Assembly (NCBI GenBank): GCA_036526255.1
Contig: DATCYW010000008.1
Location: 23,492 to 87,491, forward strand
Direction: 5' to 3'
Length of the DNA: 64,000 bases
Source: Malonomonas sp036526255
GTDB taxonomy: Bacteria > Desulfobacterota > Desulfuromonadia > Desulfuromonadales > Geopsychrobacteraceae
The translations under genes were made by a program, and so were the position numbers. Every line of letters begins with the position of its first letter. Position 1 is the stretch's first letter. The notes under the pieces are model-generated. The model saw nothing but the letters and a program-made list of their open reading frames with translations. It ran no database searches and had not been told where the DNA came from. This document shows positions 25,383 to 34,065 of this stretch, one piece after another.

Positions 25383-26542
25383 TCCGTCAGCTCAGGAAAT
25401 ACGCCGAGAAGCTGCAACTCGACGGCAGCGCGCTGGCGGATAAATCCGCGCTTCTCGCCCAGGATGACCGTTTGCTCTCTCATGGCAGCGAAACCTTGTT
25501 GCCGCTCGGACAGGCGGTGATAAAGCGTCTCAACGTGGTTTCGCTGGTGGTTGCACAACCGCCGCTGCCGCTGCTGGAAATCCTGTTGCAGCGTATGCCG
25601 CAGACTGCACGGACGCTGATCCCGCAGGACACCGAAACCAGAACCTTTCTGCACGATATCCCGCTGGTCCGACGCGATGAGTTCTCGCTGGAAAATCCAC
25701 AACGACTGGTCGAGTTGCTTGGCCAGCGCAAGGGGATTCTGGTCGAAGGGGTCGGGATTATGGCCACCGGCAGTGTCACTGTCGAGCAGGCTTATATCAA
25801 TTACTCTTCGGTCTATCACGCGCTGTTCGTCAAATTACTGCTGATGTTGCTGGTCGAGACGCCCCCTTCAAAGACTGAACTTGAACTGTTGCAACCGCTG
25901 ATCACGCAGTTGTCGCAGCCGATTCCATTGCAGGTTGACGATCTGCTGTCCGGCCCATTGACCGAAAAAGTCGAGTTGCTTGCCGCGATTGATCAAGTCG
26001 GCAAACGGACCGTGGCCTTGAAGCTGGTCGATTCCTTTTTCGGCAATATTTCCGCGAGTATGACAGATCAGATTCTCATCTCACAATCCGCCTCAAGTCT
26101 GGATGAGCTGCCGGGCTGTATCGATCTGGTTCCGAACGACAATTCCAGTACTGCCGGAATAACCGCATCGAGCGAACTGATCGCCCACCGTGCCATCTAT
26201 CAGCAGAACGCGGTCCGGTTGATTCTGCATGGCCATCCAAAATTCACGGTTATTTTCAGCTTGCTCTGTGAAGAGACAGAATGTCGCATCAGCGATTGCT
26301 GGAAAGATTGCGACAAGGTTCGCTATCTGGACAAAGTTCCGGTGGTGGCCGGTGAAGTCGGCGCTGGTGGTATCGCCAGAAAAGTACCGCCGGTTATCGC
26401 CGCCGGTATCGCCGTTGTTTATGGGCATGGTGTCTTTGCCTGTGGCGTAGAAAATTTTAAAAAACCACTTCGTGCAATGATTGAGCTGGAAAACTGGTGC
26501 CGACGCGAGTTCCTGCAACGGCTGATGCAGCGCATTAAATGA
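25379..26542 (+). CDS. Tandem class II aldolase/adducin-domain protein
   Basis: A 387-residue protein. The C-terminal half is an intact class II aldolase domain: FFGNISASM, the catalytic-type glutamate in SSELIAHRAIY, zinc ligands H284 and H286 (HGHP) and H350 (YGHGVFACG). The N-terminal half looks like a second copy without metal ligands (VVAQPPLP in place of HAHP, VEGVGIMATGSVTVEQAY in place of the HG motif). Members of this fold cleave sugar phosphates to aldehydes, which would suit the upstream AOR. It starts in an ATGA overlap with the AOR gene. The substrate is unknown. Confidence 0.82.
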   Translation: MIRQLRKYAEKLQLDGSALADKSALLAQDDRLLSHGSETLLPLGQAVIKRLNVVSLVVAQPPLPLLEILLQRMPQTARTLIPQDTETRTFLHDIPLVRRDEFSLENPQRLVELLGQRKGILVEGVGIMATGSVTVEQAYINYSSVYHALFVKLLLMLLVETPPSKTELELLQPLITQLSQPIPLQVDDLLSGPLTEKVELLAAIDQVGKRTVALKLVDSFFGNISASMTDQILISQSASSLDELPGCIDLVPNDNSSTAGITASSELIAHRAIYQQNAVRLILHGHPKFTVIFSLLCEETECRISDCWKDCDKVRYLDKVPVVAGEVGAGGIARKVPPVIAAGIAVVYGHGVFACGVENFKKPLRAMIELENWCRREFLQRLMQRIK

Positions 26543-26558
26543 TAAGTCAGGAGACTCT

Positions 26559-27689
26559 GTGAGCTATTCCGATAACAACTCAGAAGGCGGCAGTCACGAC
26601 CGCGGGCAGCTGTCGGTGATCGACATTTCCAAAAAGGGGCGCGAAAAGTTTCGTTCGCGAAAATACCGCGAAGCCTGCGAACTGTTCGCCCTTGGTCTGG
26701 AGCGAGAGCCAGACAATCCGTACCTGCTTTCAGGGATGGGGGATGCTTGTCGTGAAATCGGTAATCTTGAGGAGGCAGAGCGCTGTTATCGACGTTTGCT
26801 GGATGTGGATCGGAACAACCTGTTTGCCCTGCGCGGACTCGGTGACGTCTGTAAAAAACAGGGGCGACACCAGGAGGCGATCCGTAATTGGAAGCAGTAT
26901 CTTGGTTTGCGGCCACGCGACAAGCATGTGATGACGCGAATCGCCGATAGCTGCAAGACGCTGATGCAGTTTGACCAAGCCGAAGAAACCTACCGGCAGA
27001 TTCTGAAATACGAACCGCAGGAGCGCTTTGCCCTGACCGGCATTGCCGACCTGCAACACCGGCTGGGCCGCGATGTCGAGGCGATCCGCTACTATGAAAT
27101 GGTCCTTGAGTTCGATCAGAACGAACTGCATATCCTGACCATCGTCGGCAAGCTCTGCTGGCGGATTAACGATTTCGACAAGGCAGAAAAATATTTCCGT
27201 CGGGCGCTTAAGATCGATCCGAAGAACCCCTACGCGCTTTACGGTCTGGGCAACTGCTACCGCTGGCACCGTCAGTACCAGAAGACGCTTGAAGTTTGGA
27301 GTGAAATTCTGGAGTTTTCCGAAGGGAACAAAACCCTGCATTCGCGGATGGGCGACGTTTATGTGCATCTGAATCAACCTGAAGCTGCTGAAAAATCCTA
27401 TCAGTTAGCCCTGCAGGAAGGGTACGACCGGTTCGCCATGGTCGGGTTGGTTCGGCTGTTATGCGAGCGGGATATGTGGCAGCAGGCGATCGACATCTTC
27501 TGGTCATTGTGCGAAAAAGAAGAGGCCGCGGATCTGCAACTGGAAGAGTTGAGCAAGCGTTTTGTCCGTTCTGGACAACGCGAACTGATGCTTGCCTTCT
27601 TTCGCCGGCTGCTGGCAGCAGAACGCGGCTCAGAAGCTGCCTGTACCGGGATTCGCAGTCTGCTGGAAAAACTGCAGAGCAACGATTGA
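26559..27689 (+). CDS. Tetratricopeptide-repeat protein
   Basis: A 376-residue soluble protein made almost wholly of TPR units: about eight copies of the 34-residue pattern (for example EAERCYRRLLDVDRNN, EAIRNWKQYLGLRPRD, KAEKYFRRALKIDPKNP). No signal peptide or membrane segment is visible. It starts with GTG after CAGGAG. It follows the aldolase gene by 16 bp and is probably on the same transcript. TPR arrays bind partner proteins; none can be named. Confidence 0.88.
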   Translation: MSYSDNNSEGGSHDRGQLSVIDISKKGREKFRSRKYREACELFALGLEREPDNPYLLSGMGDACREIGNLEEAERCYRRLLDVDRNNLFALRGLGDVCKKQGRHQEAIRNWKQYLGLRPRDKHVMTRIADSCKTLMQFDQAEETYRQILKYEPQERFALTGIADLQHRLGRDVEAIRYYEMVLEFDQNELHILTIVGKLCWRINDFDKAEKYFRRALKIDPKNPYALYGLGNCYRWHRQYQKTLEVWSEILEFSEGNKTLHSRMGDVYVHLNQPEAAEKSYQLALQEGYDRFAMVGLVRLLCERDMWQQAIDIFWSLCEKEEAADLQLEELSKRFVRSGQRELMLAFFRRLLAAERGSEAACTGIRSLLEKLQSND

Positions 27690-27703
27690 CCTAAGCCACA
27701 GTC

Positions 27704-28291
27704 GTGAATTATCTCGCGCATCTTTATTTCTCCGATCCTGAACCGCTGGCCTGGGCCGGATCGTTGATGGGAGATTTTCACAAAGGCACGATTCCACAAG
27801 AATTTCCGCAACCTTTGCTGCGACATCTCATGTTGCATCGCCGCATCGACTCCCTGACTCAACAGAATGAAAATTTTCAGACCAGCCGCAGACGGCTTGA
27901 TCCGCGTTTTCGTCATGCCCGCAGTGTTCTGGTCGATGTTTTTTACGATCACTTCTTGGCGCAGAACTGGCTGCAGTACCATCATCAGCCGTTGCTCGAT
28001 TTTTCCCGGCAGGTCTATGCCGGGCTGGCCGAACAGCAGCAGCATCTCTCGCCAGGATTACTGAAAATACTGCCGATGATGAGCGAGCGGAACTGGCTCT
28101 ACTCCTATCGTCTGGAAGAGTCTGTCGCTCGGGTTCTTGTGCGGCTGGAAGAACGGCTGAATCATCGTCTGCCGTTGGCTGAAGGTTTTTCTGAACTGCA
28201 CCGTTGGCGAAAAGAGCTTGAAATTGATTTTGCCGCCTTTATGCTAGATAGCAGTGATTTTGTTGCGCGCTGGAAACAGGGAAATCCTTAA
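27704..28291 (+). CDS. acpH: Acyl carrier protein phosphodiesterase (AcpH family)
   Basis: A 195-residue AcpH-family protein. AcpH removes 4'-phosphopantetheine from holo-ACP to give apo-ACP in the cytoplasm. Family hallmarks are the N-terminal MNYLAHLYFS, the metal-site region GSLMGDFHKG, HRRIDSLTQQN and VDVFYDHFLAQNW. It starts with GTG 14 bp after the TPR gene. The length is normal. No fatty-acid synthesis genes are nearby. Confidence 0.92.
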   Translation: MNYLAHLYFSDPEPLAWAGSLMGDFHKGTIPQEFPQPLLRHLMLHRRIDSLTQQNENFQTSRRRLDPRFRHARSVLVDVFYDHFLAQNWLQYHHQPLLDFSRQVYAGLAEQQQHLSPGLLKILPMMSERNWLYSYRLEESVARVLVRLEERLNHRLPLAEGFSELHRWRKELEIDFAAFMLDSSDFVARWKQGNP

Positions 28292-28348
28292 TGTCGGTTG
28301 ATTCAGGTTATTAATATTATTTAAGTGCCATTGCCGTGGAGGGAATAA

Positions 28349-29035
28349 ATGAAACAGGAATTCTGGCCGAGAATTTTGCCGTTTGCCGTATTTATGGGCT
28401 TTATCGGCATTCAGGAAGGGGTCGTCGCGCTGGCCGAGAAGGGCATTCTGCCGCTCAGCGAGCAACAACTGCTCTTTCTCTACCCGATCAAGGCGCTGGT
28501 GGTTTTCGGGCTGTTACTGTTTTTTGCTCGCCGCTACACCGAACTGAACTTCTGCGATCTGCATAAGCTGTCCAACACTGCCCTGAGCATATTTGTTGGC
28601 GTTATTGTTTTCATCCTCTGGGTCAACATGGATTGGGACTTCGCCACCATCGGCGCGGCCAAGGGCTTTGATCCGACCCTGATTCAGGACGACGGCGTAC
28701 GCAGCACCCTGATTGTTTTCCGTCTGTTCGGCGCAGCGCTGGTCGTGCCGATCATGGAAGAGCTGTTCTGGCGTTCGTTTTTATTGCGCTACATCATCAA
28801 CGCAGATTTTTCCAGAGTCGCGATTGGCGCATTCACTTGGCCGTCCTTTCTTATCGGAGCGGCCTTCTTCGGGCTGGAACACAATCTGATTCTTGCCGGC
28901 GTGATGGCCGGAGTGGCTTACAATCTGCTGCTTTACAAAACGAAAAGTGTCGCCCAGTGCGTGCTGGCACATGCCGTGACGAACCTGATTCTGGGAATTT
29001 ATGTGCTGCAGACAGGGCAATGGCAATTCTGGTAA
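28349..29035 (+). CDS. CAAX prenyl protease-related (CPBP) membrane protease
   Basis: A 228-residue polytopic membrane protein of the CPBP (Abi/CAAX protease) family, closest in layout to the CAAX-related proteases described alongside PEP-CTERM/exosortase systems. Active-site motifs EELFWRSF, FGLEHN and HAVTN lie within about six predicted membrane helices. GGAGGG precedes the ATG. No exosortase or PEP-CTERM protein is encoded in the window, so its substrate is open. Confidence 0.85.
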   Translation: MKQEFWPRILPFAVFMGFIGIQEGVVALAEKGILPLSEQQLLFLYPIKALVVFGLLLFFARRYTELNFCDLHKLSNTALSIFVGVIVFILWVNMDWDFATIGAAKGFDPTLIQDDGVRSTLIVFRLFGAALVVPIMEELFWRSFLLRYIINADFSRVAIGAFTWPSFLIGAAFFGLEHNLILAGVMAGVAYNLLLYKTKSVAQCVLAHAVTNLILGIYVLQTGQWQFW

Positions 29036-29133
29036 ACAAAGATTTTAAGCAACGGTCGGCATGTCATAAATACTGATAAACCGACCTCTGTTCATTCGCG
29101 ATCGTTCGTAAACCATCTCTTTCGGATACGCCC

Positions 29134-30831
29134 ATGGACAACCTGACTCCCCGCGAAATTACCATGATGTTTCTTGCCCTTGGAGTTTTGCTTTTTTCTG
29201 CGCGCGTGCTGGGCGAACTGGCCAAACGCTGCAACCTGCCGCCGGTGCTGGGCGAAATTATCGCCGGGATTCTGCTCGGACCGACCGTTCTCGGCTGGCT
29301 CGCACCAGACCTCAGTCACTCGTTATTTCCAACCCACGGCGGCGGAGCTCTGGTCCTGAGCGGCCTGACCACCCTGGCGATCGTGCTGTTTCTGCTGGTG
29401 GCTGGAATCGAGATCGATCTGCGCACAGTCTGGCGACAGGGGCGCTCGGCGGTTTGTGTTGCCCTGGCCGGAATGCTGCTGCCGTTTGCCCTGGGTTTCG
29501 TCACCGCCTGGTACGCACCGCAGCTTATCGGCTATCAGCCCAACTCCGATCAGCTGGTTTTTGCCCTGTTCATGGCGACCGCCATGTCGATTTCCGCTCT
29601 GCCGATCATTGTTAAGATTCTTATGGATCTTAATCTGTATCGCAGCGATCTGGGGGTAACGATTGTCGCGGCGGCGGTTCTGAACGATCTGCTCGGCTGG
29701 CTGGTGTTTGCCGTGATTCTTGGCTTGTCAGGCGCCGATCACGGCAGCGGCCTCGCCCTTGGCCATCTGTTGTGGATGACCTTCGCCTTCACCCTGCTCA
29801 TGCTCACCGCCGTCCCTTGGCTGATTCATCACACGCTCTCCCGGATTCAGGCCTATTCCAGCCTGCCCGGCGGGGTTCTCAGTTTTGCCCTCTGTCTGGC
29901 ACTTTTTGCGGCGGCCTTTACCGAATGGCTGGGGATTCACGCGATCTTCGGTTCTTTTCTTGCTGGCGTCGCACTCGGTCAGTCAAAGCATCTGCGTGAA
30001 CGCACCAGAACCACGATCGACCAGTTTGTCTCTTTCTTTTTTGCCCCCTTGTTTTTCGCCAGTATCGGCCTGAAGGTCGATTTTGCTGCCCATTTCGATC
30101 TGTTGTTGACACTGACCATTCTGTTTATCGCCATGACCGGCAAGGTCGTTGGCAGCGCACTTGGCGCTAAAGCAGGGGGGCTACGGTGGCGCGAGTCCTG
30201 GGGGGCCGGATTCGGTATGGGCGCGCAAGGGACCATGGGGATTATCCTCGGCGTACTGGCCCTGCAGTTCGGTTTCATCAATCAGCAGGTCTTTGTTTCG
30301 CTGGTGGTTATGGCGCTGGTGACCTCGCTGGTCAGCGGGCCGATGCTGCAGCGGATTCTGCGCCTGAAAAAACCGCGAAGATTCACTGATTATGTAATGG
30401 CGGCGGGTTTTATCAGGCGTTTGAACGGCACAGAGCCTGAACAGGTGATCGATGAAATGGCCGAGGTTCTGGCACCCCTGTCAGGGATGGCCGTCGAAAC
30501 GATCAGGTCGGCAGTCATCGCCCGTGAGCGGATTATGGCGACCGGAATCGGTCAGGGGGTTGCCGTGCCACACGCGCGTCTGGCCGGGCTGACCAAGCCG
30601 CTGGTCGGGGTCGGTTTAACGGAAAAAGGGGTTGATTTTGATGCGCCGGACGGTCAGCAAACGCAGATCGTCTGTCTTATTCTGACTCCACTTGATGATG
30701 ATGGTGCCCAGCTGGAGATTCTCGCCGACATCGCCGCCACCTTCAAGGGGGGAGAACACAGGGATAAAATACTGAACCTCAGCGGTCATACGGAGTTTCT
30801 GGCGCTGATTAAAAGCGGGCGAAGCCATTAA
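29134..30831 (+). CDS. Cation:proton antiporter (CPA2/Kef-like) fused to a PTS EIIA domain
   Basis: A 565-residue protein. Residues about 1-400 form a 12-helix sodium/proton exchanger domain (LPPVLGEIIAGILLGPTVLG; FMATAMSISALPII). Residues about 420-565 form a type 2 PTS EIIA domain with its phospho-histidine context GVAVPHARL. The antiporter exchanges monovalent cations for protons across the inner membrane; the EIIA part may gate it by phosphorylation. The upstream ribosome site is weak. It converges on a radical SAM gene 37 bp away. Confidence 0.92.
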   Translation: MDNLTPREITMMFLALGVLLFSARVLGELAKRCNLPPVLGEIIAGILLGPTVLGWLAPDLSHSLFPTHGGGALVLSGLTTLAIVLFLLVAGIEIDLRTVWRQGRSAVCVALAGMLLPFALGFVTAWYAPQLIGYQPNSDQLVFALFMATAMSISALPIIVKILMDLNLYRSDLGVTIVAAAVLNDLLGWLVFAVILGLSGADHGSGLALGHLLWMTFAFTLLMLTAVPWLIHHTLSRIQAYSSLPGGVLSFALCLALFAAAFTEWLGIHAIFGSFLAGVALGQSKHLRERTRTTIDQFVSFFFAPLFFASIGLKVDFAAHFDLLLTLTILFIAMTGKVVGSALGAKAGGLRWRESWGAGFGMGAQGTMGIILGVLALQFGFINQQVFVSLVVMALVTSLVSGPMLQRILRLKKPRRFTDYVMAAGFIRRLNGTEPEQVIDEMAEVLAPLSGMAVETIRSAVIARERIMATGIGQGVAVPHARLAGLTKPLVGVGLTEKGVDFDAPDGQQTQIVCLILTPLDDDGAQLEILADIAATFKGGEHRDKILNLSGHTEFLALIKSGRSH

Positions 30832-30868
30832 CCTTGACCGCGGCGCTTACCCCAGGAAGTACTTACCC

Positions 30869-32206
30869 TTATAAGATCGCCGGCAAAGGCCAGTCTGACT
30901 CAAACCCTTTCGGATAAAAATTCTCCTTCAGTCGGTTAAAGTATCCGTACTGAATTCGCGGAACTTCCCGTTTTACCCGGTCCAGCATCCGCTTCATGCC
31001 GATACCGCTGCCGTTGGCGCCGAGGGTTTTCCAGTAGAGCAGCGGATCGATGCTCAGGTTGCGCATCTGGATCATGTCGATTCCTGCGGAGTCGATCAGT
31101 TTCAGCAGCGCCTCAATTTCATCCTCCCGATCGGTAATGCCGGGGAACACCAGATAGTTAAGCATGGTGTACAGACCGTTACTTTTGGCGCGGTGGATCG
31201 ACTCCAGCACATCCTCAAAACAGTAGCCGCGCGGGCGGTAATAGGCATTATAGAACGGTTTTTGCACCGAATTCAGCGAGATGCGGATCGAATCGATGCC
31301 GGCGGCGGCGAGCTTGTCGATGGCTGCTGGAATCGAGGCGTTGGAGTTGAAGTTGATGGTGCCGCGGGTGGTTTTTTGCCGCATCTGCTGCACCGCGCCG
31401 CAGATGGTATCGGCCTGCAGGATCGGATCTCCTTCGCACCCCTGGCCGAAGGAGACGATGGCATTCTCGGCGGTCTGCAGATGGGGGATGGCGACCTGAC
31501 AGAGTTCTTCGACGCTCGGTACGAATTGCAGACGTTCCTGACTGGAGGGGCAGCAGTCCGATTCGGCCTGCTCAGAGATGCAGCCGACGCAGCTGGCATT
31601 ACAGGTTGGTGAACAGGGCAGAGGCGCTTCCCAGCGGCCGAAGAACAGATTTTTTGCGGCGAAACAGTGATAGTCCAGCGCGCAGCGCGACAGCTGTTCG
31701 ATCAGGCGGTTTTTCGGTTGCGCTGCGACCCGCTTGCGCACCAACGGCTCAAGCTTGCGGTCGTCAAAATGGTCCGGTTGCCACTGTTGATTACGATCTA
31801 CCCGTGCCGCCGCGACATAGAAACGTTCCTCCTCGACACACCAGCCGACGGCGGTGTAAGCCCAGAGCGTCAACTCGACCTGCTTTTTGCCGTAGTCGGC
31901 GGCCGGCAGCAGCGTGCGGGTGAAGGCCGGAGTCATAAAGGCCGAAACCGCCTGAATGCGTCCGCCACCCCATTCACGCGGCAGCTTGCTGACCGTTTTC
32001 AACTGGCCGCTGCTGCGGTCAAAACCGATCGGCGGCGTGTCGGGGATGGTGAACAGGCGGCTGCCTTCCGGCAGTGGGATCAGCTCGTCCAGCTCCGGCC
32101 TGCGGGCGGTCAGGCCGTTCATGCCCGCCATCAGTAATTCAGGATGTTCAAAAACTTCGCCGGTTTCATCGGCGACGACGGCCAAGATTGTTTTGTCTCT
32201 GCTCAT
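30869..32206 (-). CDS. Radical SAM protein of unknown specificity
   Basis: A 445-residue radical SAM enzyme. The 4Fe-4S cysteines are in CNASCVGC (CxxxCxxC at about 202-209), preceded by a ~200-residue N-terminal region with no recognisable domain. Barrel motifs include SFGQGCEGDP and SIRISLNS. Additional cysteines (CSPTC, DCCP) flank the cluster. The start at 32206 has GGGAG; a methionine six codons upstream lacks one. It is divergent from a second radical SAM gene. The reaction is unknown. Confidence 0.85.
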   Translation of the reverse strand: MSRDKTILAVVADETGEVFEHPELLMAGMNGLTARRPELDELIPLPEGSRLFTIPDTPPIGFDRSSGQLKTVSKLPREWGGGRIQAVSAFMTPAFTRTLLPAADYGKKQVELTLWAYTAVGWCVEEERFYVAAARVDRNQQWQPDHFDDRKLEPLVRKRVAAQPKNRLIEQLSRCALDYHCFAAKNLFFGRWEAPLPCSPTCNASCVGCISEQAESDCCPSSQERLQFVPSVEELCQVAIPHLQTAENAIVSFGQGCEGDPILQADTICGAVQQMRQKTTRGTINFNSNASIPAAIDKLAAAGIDSIRISLNSVQKPFYNAYYRPRGYCFEDVLESIHRAKSNGLYTMLNYLVFPGITDREDEIEALLKLIDSAGIDMIQMRNLSIDPLLYWKTLGANGSGIGMKRMLDRVKREVPRIQYGYFNRLKENFYPKGFESDWPLPAIL

Positions 32207-32337
32207 AGCTCTACTCCCTGTCACTCAGGCGGCAGAGGATAGCACAGGTGGTAAAGCAGAAAAAAGCTTTCCTGCGCAACCGCTATCCACTGGCTAAATC
32301 CTTGAACCTGAACCCGCCTCAGGCTATTCTCCCGCAC

Positions 32338-34023
32338 ATGCGAACCTTACTGACGACACTACACAGTAAATATATCCACGCCAGCCTGGCGCTACCTTGC
32401 CTGGCGGCCTTTTGTGCCGAGGATTGCGGTGAACTGCTGATCCGCGAATACACCGTTCACGAGCCGAAAGAATCATTGCTGGCGCAGATCGTCGACTGTG
32501 ATGCCGATGTCGTGGCCTTTTCGGTTTATCTGTGGAACCGGCTGGCAACGCTGGAGTTGGTCGTCTGTTTGAAACTGGTGAATCCAGAATTGAAAATTGT
32601 TCTCGGCGGACCGGAAATCTCCTTTGAGGATGACGACTTTTTTGCTCGACACCCGGTCGACGCGTTGATCTGCGGCGAGGGGGAGTTGCCGCTGCGGCAG
32701 CTGCTGCGCGCCTGGCAGGTCGGCGCTGAACCGCAGCCGTTTTCCGGATTACGGACAAAATTGCAGCCGCAACCGAACGGTCAGAGCCTGCTGGAGAACC
32801 TCGATCAGTTGCCATCGCCGTTTGCCGCCGGTCTGGTCGATCTTACCCGAGGGCTGGTCTATTACGAAAGCAGTCGCGGTTGCCCCTATGATTGCAGCTT
32901 CTGCATGAGCGCGCTTGACGAACAGGTGCGCAGCTTTTCGCAGGAGCGGATCTTTACCGATCTTAAGTTGTTAATGGATCGGCAGGTGAAACAGATCAAG
33001 TTCGTCGACCGGACCTTCAATTATCATAACCAACGCAGTCGCGAAATTTTCCGCTTTATCCTGCAGCACAATCGTAGCAGCCATTTTCATTTTGAAATCG
33101 GCGCTCATCTGCTCGATGCCGAAACCCTGCAGTTGCTCGAAACCGTTCCCGAAGGAATGTTCCAGTTCGAGATCGGCGTACAATCGACCCTGCCGGAGAC
33201 GCTGGCTAAGGTCGGGCGGTCGGCGTCGCTGGCGAAGTTGGCGGAAAATGTCCACCGGTTACGCTCGTTTGGAAATATTCACTTGCATCTCGATCTGATC
33301 GCCGGATTACCGGGAGAGAGCTTTTCGCAGTTTTTAACTTCGCTTGACTGGACCGCCGCGCTGCAACCTCACCACCTGCAGATCGAGCCGGTCAAAGTGC
33401 TTCCCGGTGCCCCGCTGCGTGAGCAGTCGGCTGCTTTGGGCCTGCGCTTCGATCCGAACCCGCCCTATGCCATTTTACACTCGACCGACCTGGATTATGC
33501 CGAACTCGAGCGCTTGCGCGGCATCGGGCGATTGCTTGATCTGCTGGTGAACAGTGGCCGCTTCAAATTTCTGCTGCCGGCGCTGACGGCGCATTTTTCC
33601 AGCCTGTCAGCAACGCTGGATAGTCTTGATCGTTACTGGCGCAGCGCCGATCTCTATCGCGGCACACGTTCCCTGCGTGAACTCTACTGGATCGTGGACG
33701 GCTATTTAAAACAAGTTTTTTCCGGCCAGAAGTTGACGCGGATGCGGGAGCTGCTTGGGCGGGATTTTGCACATAACGAGCGGGTGGTTGGTGGGTCTGC
33801 GCCTGACTTTTTTGATGTCAATCTGAATGCAGAAGAAGCAGAACAGGTCCGACGGCAGGTCAAACAGGTGACGGCTGAAGAACCCCGCAGCGGCAAAGTG
33901 CAGTACTTTGCTGCCCTCTACCATCACCTGGAAGATCTTCCCGGCCGCCGGGTGGTGATTTTTCTTTATCTGACCAGAAGTGCACAGGGGCTTGAGGTCA
34001 GGGAACTGTTGCTGGAGGAATGA
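32338..34023 (+). CDS. B12-binding-domain radical SAM protein (DUF4080-type)
   Basis: A 561-residue protein with an N-terminal cobalamin-binding-like domain (TLHSKYIHASLALP; AFSVYLWN; LGGPEISFE), a radical SAM domain with SRGCPYDCSFC (CxxxCxxC at about 184-191) and a C-terminal domain like DUF4080. This architecture is typical of putative cobalamin-dependent radical SAM enzymes. The start at 32338 (MRTLLTTLHSKY) is chosen because the family begins there; the ribosome site is weak. It is followed by a strong terminator. The substrate is unknown. Confidence 0.85.
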   Translation: MRTLLTTLHSKYIHASLALPCLAAFCAEDCGELLIREYTVHEPKESLLAQIVDCDADVVAFSVYLWNRLATLELVVCLKLVNPELKIVLGGPEISFEDDDFFARHPVDALICGEGELPLRQLLRAWQVGAEPQPFSGLRTKLQPQPNGQSLLENLDQLPSPFAAGLVDLTRGLVYYESSRGCPYDCSFCMSALDEQVRSFSQERIFTDLKLLMDRQVKQIKFVDRTFNYHNQRSREIFRFILQHNRSSHFHFEIGAHLLDAETLQLLETVPEGMFQFEIGVQSTLPETLAKVGRSASLAKLAENVHRLRSFGNIHLHLDLIAGLPGESFSQFLTSLDWTAALQPHHLQIEPVKVLPGAPLREQSAALGLRFDPNPPYAILHSTDLDYAELERLRGIGRLLDLLVNSGRFKFLLPALTAHFSSLSATLDSLDRYWRSADLYRGTRSLRELYWIVDGYLKQVFSGQKLTRMRELLGRDFAHNERVVGGSAPDFFDVNLNAEEAEQVRRQVKQVTAEEPRSGKVQYFAALYHHLEDLPGRRVVIFLYLTRSAQGLEVRELLLEE

Positions 34024-34051
34024 AAAAAGGCCGGGATTCCCGGCCTTTTTT
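34024..34051. terminator. Bidirectional intrinsic terminator
   Basis: A 12-bp perfect stem (34024-34035 with 34039-34050) with a three-base loop, A run on one side and T run on the other. It separates the convergent B12-radical SAM and OmpA genes. Confidence 0.9.
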
Positions 34052-34065
34052 ATTTGAGCAGACGT

